DNA of 14,673 bases from Acidobacteria bacterium UBA7540 (GTDB lineage Bacteria; Acidobacteriota; Terriglobia; UBA7540), in the NCBI GenBank assembly GCA_002478145.1, contig DLMI01000163.1, positions 1 through 14,673 on the forward strand, given 5' to 3'. The position numbers were made by a program, and so were the translations under genes. Below, piece by piece: positions 12,680-14,673 of this stretch; the first letter of the stretch is position 1; each line of letters begins with the position of its first letter. The notes below the pieces were generated by a model that was not told the DNA's origin, ran no database searches, and was given only the letters and a program-made list of their open reading frames with translations.

Positions 12680-13393
12680 ATGGAAGCCGGAAACCCGAGC
12701 GACGAGGAACTGTGGGACGTATGCCGGAAGCTGCCCACGGACTGGGAGCCATATGGGCAGCGCAGATGGCACGGCCGAAGGGAAGACCGCCCCGACTGCG
12801 ACTCGTGCAAGTGGTTCACGGAGCTATTCCGCACTTGGCCGGACTGGGGCGTTTGCTGCAACACGGAGTCACCACGTGCAGGGCTGCTCACCAACAGAGA
12901 GCAAAGTTGCTGGCAGCACGAGGCGATAACCGAACGCCACTTCCAAGCGGTCCGCACCGCACGCTGCGACTTCATGCGAAGGTTCGAAGAGTTTTTGCGT
13001 GAGCAGGCGGCGGTATTCATCAAGGAACAGGTTCACAGGGCAAACGACCCCTCGCCCGAGGCGGAGCCGCCTGTCCGAATGCCGGAACAGATTCGCCAGA
13101 CTCCGCTCCTCGCCGTGGTTGGCCGTCTGCTGCGACATGCCCACGAGGATTTTGGCCGCCCGGCGTTCCACGCCATGGTGGTAAGGGCCAGAAATGACAC
13201 GAGGCGATATTGGGAGTTCGCACGATGCTACTGGTCACAGTCGTTGGGAATTGACGTAGATGAAATCGACCTTCCAGAGAACACGTGGGAACTGGAGGAG
13301 AAGTTCTGGAGGCGTGTTGACGCCGCCATCGACAAGGCCCTCGAAGGGCGAGTGGCGAGGTCAATGAAGAAGGGGAACAGGAGGGCTGTCTAG
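12680..13393 (+). CDS. Hypothetical protein with N-terminal Cys cluster (237 aa)
   Basis: ATG 12680 has GGGAG about 7 bases upstream, 37 bases after the previous stop. Residues about 38-80 hold CDSCKWF...WGVCCNTESPRAGLL...CWQHE, i.e. CxxC then CC then C with conserved-looking Trp and SPR; this pattern recurs in uncharacterised bacterial and phage-like proteins and should bind a metal. The middle is a helix (FMRRFEEFLREQAAVFIKEQ). The C-terminal 110 residues are helical (QTPLLAVVGRLLRHAHEDFG, RRYWEFARCYWSQ) and end basic (SMKKGNRRAV). No signal or membrane helix. Function unknown. Confidence 0.75.
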   Translation: MEAGNPSDEELWDVCRKLPTDWEPYGQRRWHGRREDRPDCDSCKWFTELFRTWPDWGVCCNTESPRAGLLTNREQSCWQHEAITERHFQAVRTARCDFMRRFEEFLREQAAVFIKEQVHRANDPSPEAEPPVRMPEQIRQTPLLAVVGRLLRHAHEDFGRPAFHAMVVRARNDTRRYWEFARCYWSQSLGIDVDEIDLPENTWELEEKFWRRVDAAIDKALEGRVARSMKKGNRRAV

Positions 13394-13411
13394 CCAGCAA
13401 GGACTCCAACC

Positions 13412-14038
13412 ATGCGCATCGTCTGTATAGCTGACACTCACGAACTCCACAGGGAACTCGTGGTGCCTCCTGGCGACCTGCTAATCCACGCCGGTGACAT
13501 CTCCGTGCTGTCTAAACGCCCCTGGATGTACCGTCACTTCGACATCTGGCTCGGGGAACTGCCCCACCGCCACAAGATAGTCATCCCCGGAAACAACGAT
13601 TACCTGCTGGAGGACCCGAAAGAACGTAAGGTAATCACGAACGCAATGCTGCTAGTGGACTCGGGCGTGGAGATTGAGGGCATCAAGATGTGGGGTTCGC
13701 CGGTCACTCCGCTCTACGGCGGAGCGTTTGGCAAGTCGAGGCCGGAGGACCGGAAGAAGCACTGGGCGCAGATTCCAGAAGATGCCGACGTCCTGATTAC
13801 GCACGGCCCGCCCTTTGCAATCCTTGACCACGGCGGAAGTGCAGAGCGCAGGGAAGGCTGTCCTTATCTTTTTGAAGCGGTCTTCCAATTCATGCCGAGG
13901 CTCCATGTCTTCGGCCATATCCACGCCGGATACGGCACGTTGCGGACGTCGGACACAGTCTTCGTCAACGCTTCGCTGCTCGGTGACAGCGGCAGCCTGA
14001 GCAGGGAGCCGATTGTAATTGACCTCCAGGTCCGCTAG
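13412..14038 (+). CDS. Calcineurin-like metallophosphoesterase (MPPED/UPF0046-like), altered GNHD motif
   Basis: This encodes 208 aa from ATG 13412, with AAGGA about 8 bases upstream. All metal-site motifs are present in order: DTH (8-10), GDIS (28-31), GNND (59-62), THGPP (129-133) and GHIHAGYG (167-174). THGPP and GHIH with a short N-terminus match the MPPED/UPF0046 branch, which hydrolyses phosphodiesters, including cyclic nucleotides, with a two-metal centre. The third motif is normally GNH(D/E), whose His assists catalysis; here it is Asn61 (AAC, one base from CAC). The predicted metal ligands Asp8, His10, Asp29, Asn60, His130, His168 and His170 are intact, so metal and phosphate binding should survive while activity may be low or altered. 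No signal peptide: cytoplasmic. Confidence 0.9.
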   Translation: MRIVCIADTHELHRELVVPPGDLLIHAGDISVLSKRPWMYRHFDIWLGELPHRHKIVIPGNNDYLLEDPKERKVITNAMLLVDSGVEIEGIKMWGSPVTPLYGGAFGKSRPEDRKKHWAQIPEDADVLITHGPPFAILDHGGSAERREGCPYLFEAVFQFMPRLHVFGHIHAGYGTLRTSDTVFVNASLLGDSGSLSREPIVIDLQVR

Positions 14039-14054
14039 TCCGTGCCGTTCCTTG

Positions 14055-14090
14055 CCCCCCCCACATGAAATCTCTGCGGGAGAATCCCGC
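14055..14090 (+). promoter_or_regulatory. C8 tract plus short GC hairpin between the last two genes
   Basis: Eight C (14055-14062) end two bases before a candidate ATG at 14065. A GCGGGA/TCCCGC hairpin with a GAA loop follows at 14076-14090. No U-tract follows, so it is not a convincing terminator. The tract leaves that ATG without a ribosome binding site. Confidence 0.35.
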
Positions 14091-14607
14091 CATTGACCTG
14101 CTGCCAGCGCATGAACAGTCGTTGATTATGACGAAGGACGAACTCATCGAGAGGGCCTTGCGGGAGGCGGGCGTCTTTCCGCCCTCGATGATGGACTGCC
14201 ATTACGGCGACAGGCAGGAGTTGACCAGGGCGAAACTCGTCGTGAGGAGACTCGAAGAGATGGGCCTGCTTTCACTTTCCGAGCAGGACCCCCGGCTCGG
14301 CGAGAAGATTAGGCGCATTCCTATCGTCGTCGCCGGGCTTCAGCGCAGGCTGCCCGACGGCGATATCGGGACCTGCGGTGCCTTCACGGTCCTCGGCGTG
14401 GGCTGCTGCAACGCATGCCACACCGACCCGCTGCACGGGATGAGGCTCGTCGAGCTGCCCTGCTGCGGCTGGGCCTGGCTGTGCTGCACCGTGGATGCGG
14501 CAAGCTCCCCCGAGCCAATTCTGATATTCCATGAACGGGAGCAGGAATCGTCCGAGGGGAAGATGCCCACGGGCAAGCCCCGCAATGGCGGCCGCAGGGA
14601 AGACTAG
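14065..14607 (+). CDS. Hypothetical protein with helical N-terminus and Cys-rich C-terminal half
   Basis: This encodes 180 aa from ATG 14065; an internal ATG at 14128 (MTKDELIERALREAG) gives 159 aa and begins where the fold seems to begin. Neither has a ribosome binding site, so the start is unsettled. From 14128 the protein opens with three helices (DELIERALREAG, QELTRAKLVVRRLEEMGLL) that could be a winged-helix-like unit. About residues 100-147 of the long form are Cys-rich: TCGAFTVLGVGCCNACHTDP followed by PCCGWAWLCC, seven or more Cys in about 40 residues, possibly a zinc or Fe-S cluster site. A charged disordered tail ends in GGRRED. It is the last gene before the right terminal repeat, 43 bases from it. 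Confidence 0.55.
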   Translation: MKSLRENPAIDLLPAHEQSLIMTKDELIERALREAGVFPPSMMDCHYGDRQELTRAKLVVRRLEEMGLLSLSEQDPRLGEKIRRIPIVVAGLQRRLPDGDIGTCGAFTVLGVGCCNACHTDPLHGMRLVELPCCGWAWLCCTVDAASSPEPILIFHEREQESSEGKMPTGKPRNGGRRED

Positions 14608-14632
14608 CGATGCGGAGCGTTTCCGATGCGGA
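14608..14632. repeat. Subterminal 9-bp direct repeat
   Basis: CGATGCGGA occurs at 14608-14616 and 14624-14632, exactly 16 bases apart, between the last stop and the right terminal repeat. It may be a protein-binding site near the end of the element or chance. Confidence 0.35.
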
Positions 14633-14650
14633 AGGAGCTAACTCACTGCG

Positions 14651-14673
14651 GGCTGCGCCGGCCATGCACCCCC
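14651..14673. repeat. Right terminal inverted repeat (23 bp)
   Basis: Bases 14651-14673 (ending CCATGCACCCCC) are the exact reverse complement of bases 1-23. Inside it the right end continues CGCAGTGAGTTAG (read inward), unlike the left end, so the repeat stops sharply at 23 bp. Confidence 0.9.

Noticed and set aside
11989..13023. 344-aa minus-strand frame through the right arm
   Set aside because: It runs opposite four genes that have ribosome binding sites and metal motifs on the plus strand; its translation is Arg/Ser/Pro-rich with no domain.
1..14673. Tn3-family transposon
   Set aside because: Ends start with GGGG and a resolvase is present, but the repeat is 23 bp rather than about 38, lacks the usual inner TAAG end, and there is no TnpA gene.
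1..14673. CRISPR array, tRNA, rRNA or phage structural genes
   Set aside because: No regularly spaced short repeats, no cloverleaf-type or rRNA-like stretches and no recognisable capsid, tail or terminase motifs were seen by reading.

Overview
This 14,673-base, GC-rich (estimated by eye, not counted) bacterial window is bounded at its first and last base by a perfect 23-bp terminal inverted repeat (1-23 and 14651-14673). It therefore looks like one complete discrete unit: a TIR-bounded mobile element, a small linear replicon, or a contig cut at a repeat. Between the ends I see no DDE transposase, tyrosine integrase, terminase, polymerase or replication initiator. The only DNA-rearranging enzyme is a resolvase/invertase-type serine recombinase (10897-11544). 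There are no tRNA, rRNA or CRISPR signatures. The host cannot be read with certainty. Zinc-ribbon N-termini of the type CPRDGSRL...CPYC joined to WG repeats, and mixed GTG/ATG starts with GGAGG sites, resemble soil bacteria such as Acidobacteriota; this is a guess from family style.

Layout. The left arm (1-2278) carries small accessory genes: a 234-aa protein with an Ala/Pro-rich tail, a 67-aa protein, a doubtful CxxC protein beside a degraded-looking stretch, a 77-aa leftward coiled-coil protein, a 66-aa rightward protein with a strong ribosome binding site, and a short tail-like ORF. The centre (2275-9865) is one long leftward operon. It opens with two tiny genes (38 and 48 aa, the second with a membrane helix). 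Four large genes follow in an A-B-A'-B' pattern. A and A' have near-identical translation-start regions and signal peptides and a common SH3b-like segment; A' adds Sel1 repeats. B and B' have paralogous double zinc ribbons, a Pro-rich linker and one membrane helix, followed by different outer domains (a duplicated small domain in B; nine WG repeats plus a TPR-like tail in B').

The right arm (9960-14607) is a rightward run of about eleven compact genes: an XRE-type regulator divergent from the central operon, a 61-aa protein, a DSP-fold protein lacking its catalytic cysteine, the serine recombinase, two overlapping small proteins, a 56-aa protein made of four DnaJ-like CxxCxGxG units, two Cys-containing proteins, a calcineurin-like phosphoesterase with an altered GNHD motif, and a Cys-rich last gene. 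Several junctions are coupled by ATGA, TGATG or longer overlaps.

Working model (inference): the divergent XRE protein controls the central operon. That operon builds an envelope apparatus from exported A-type proteins and membrane-anchored B-type proteins whose zinc ribbons face the cytoplasm. The right arm supplies DNA recombination plus two phosphatase-fold proteins with substituted catalytic residues. The duplicated A-B cassette, together with these substituted enzymes on a TIR-bounded element, is the best candidate for an undescribed system here.
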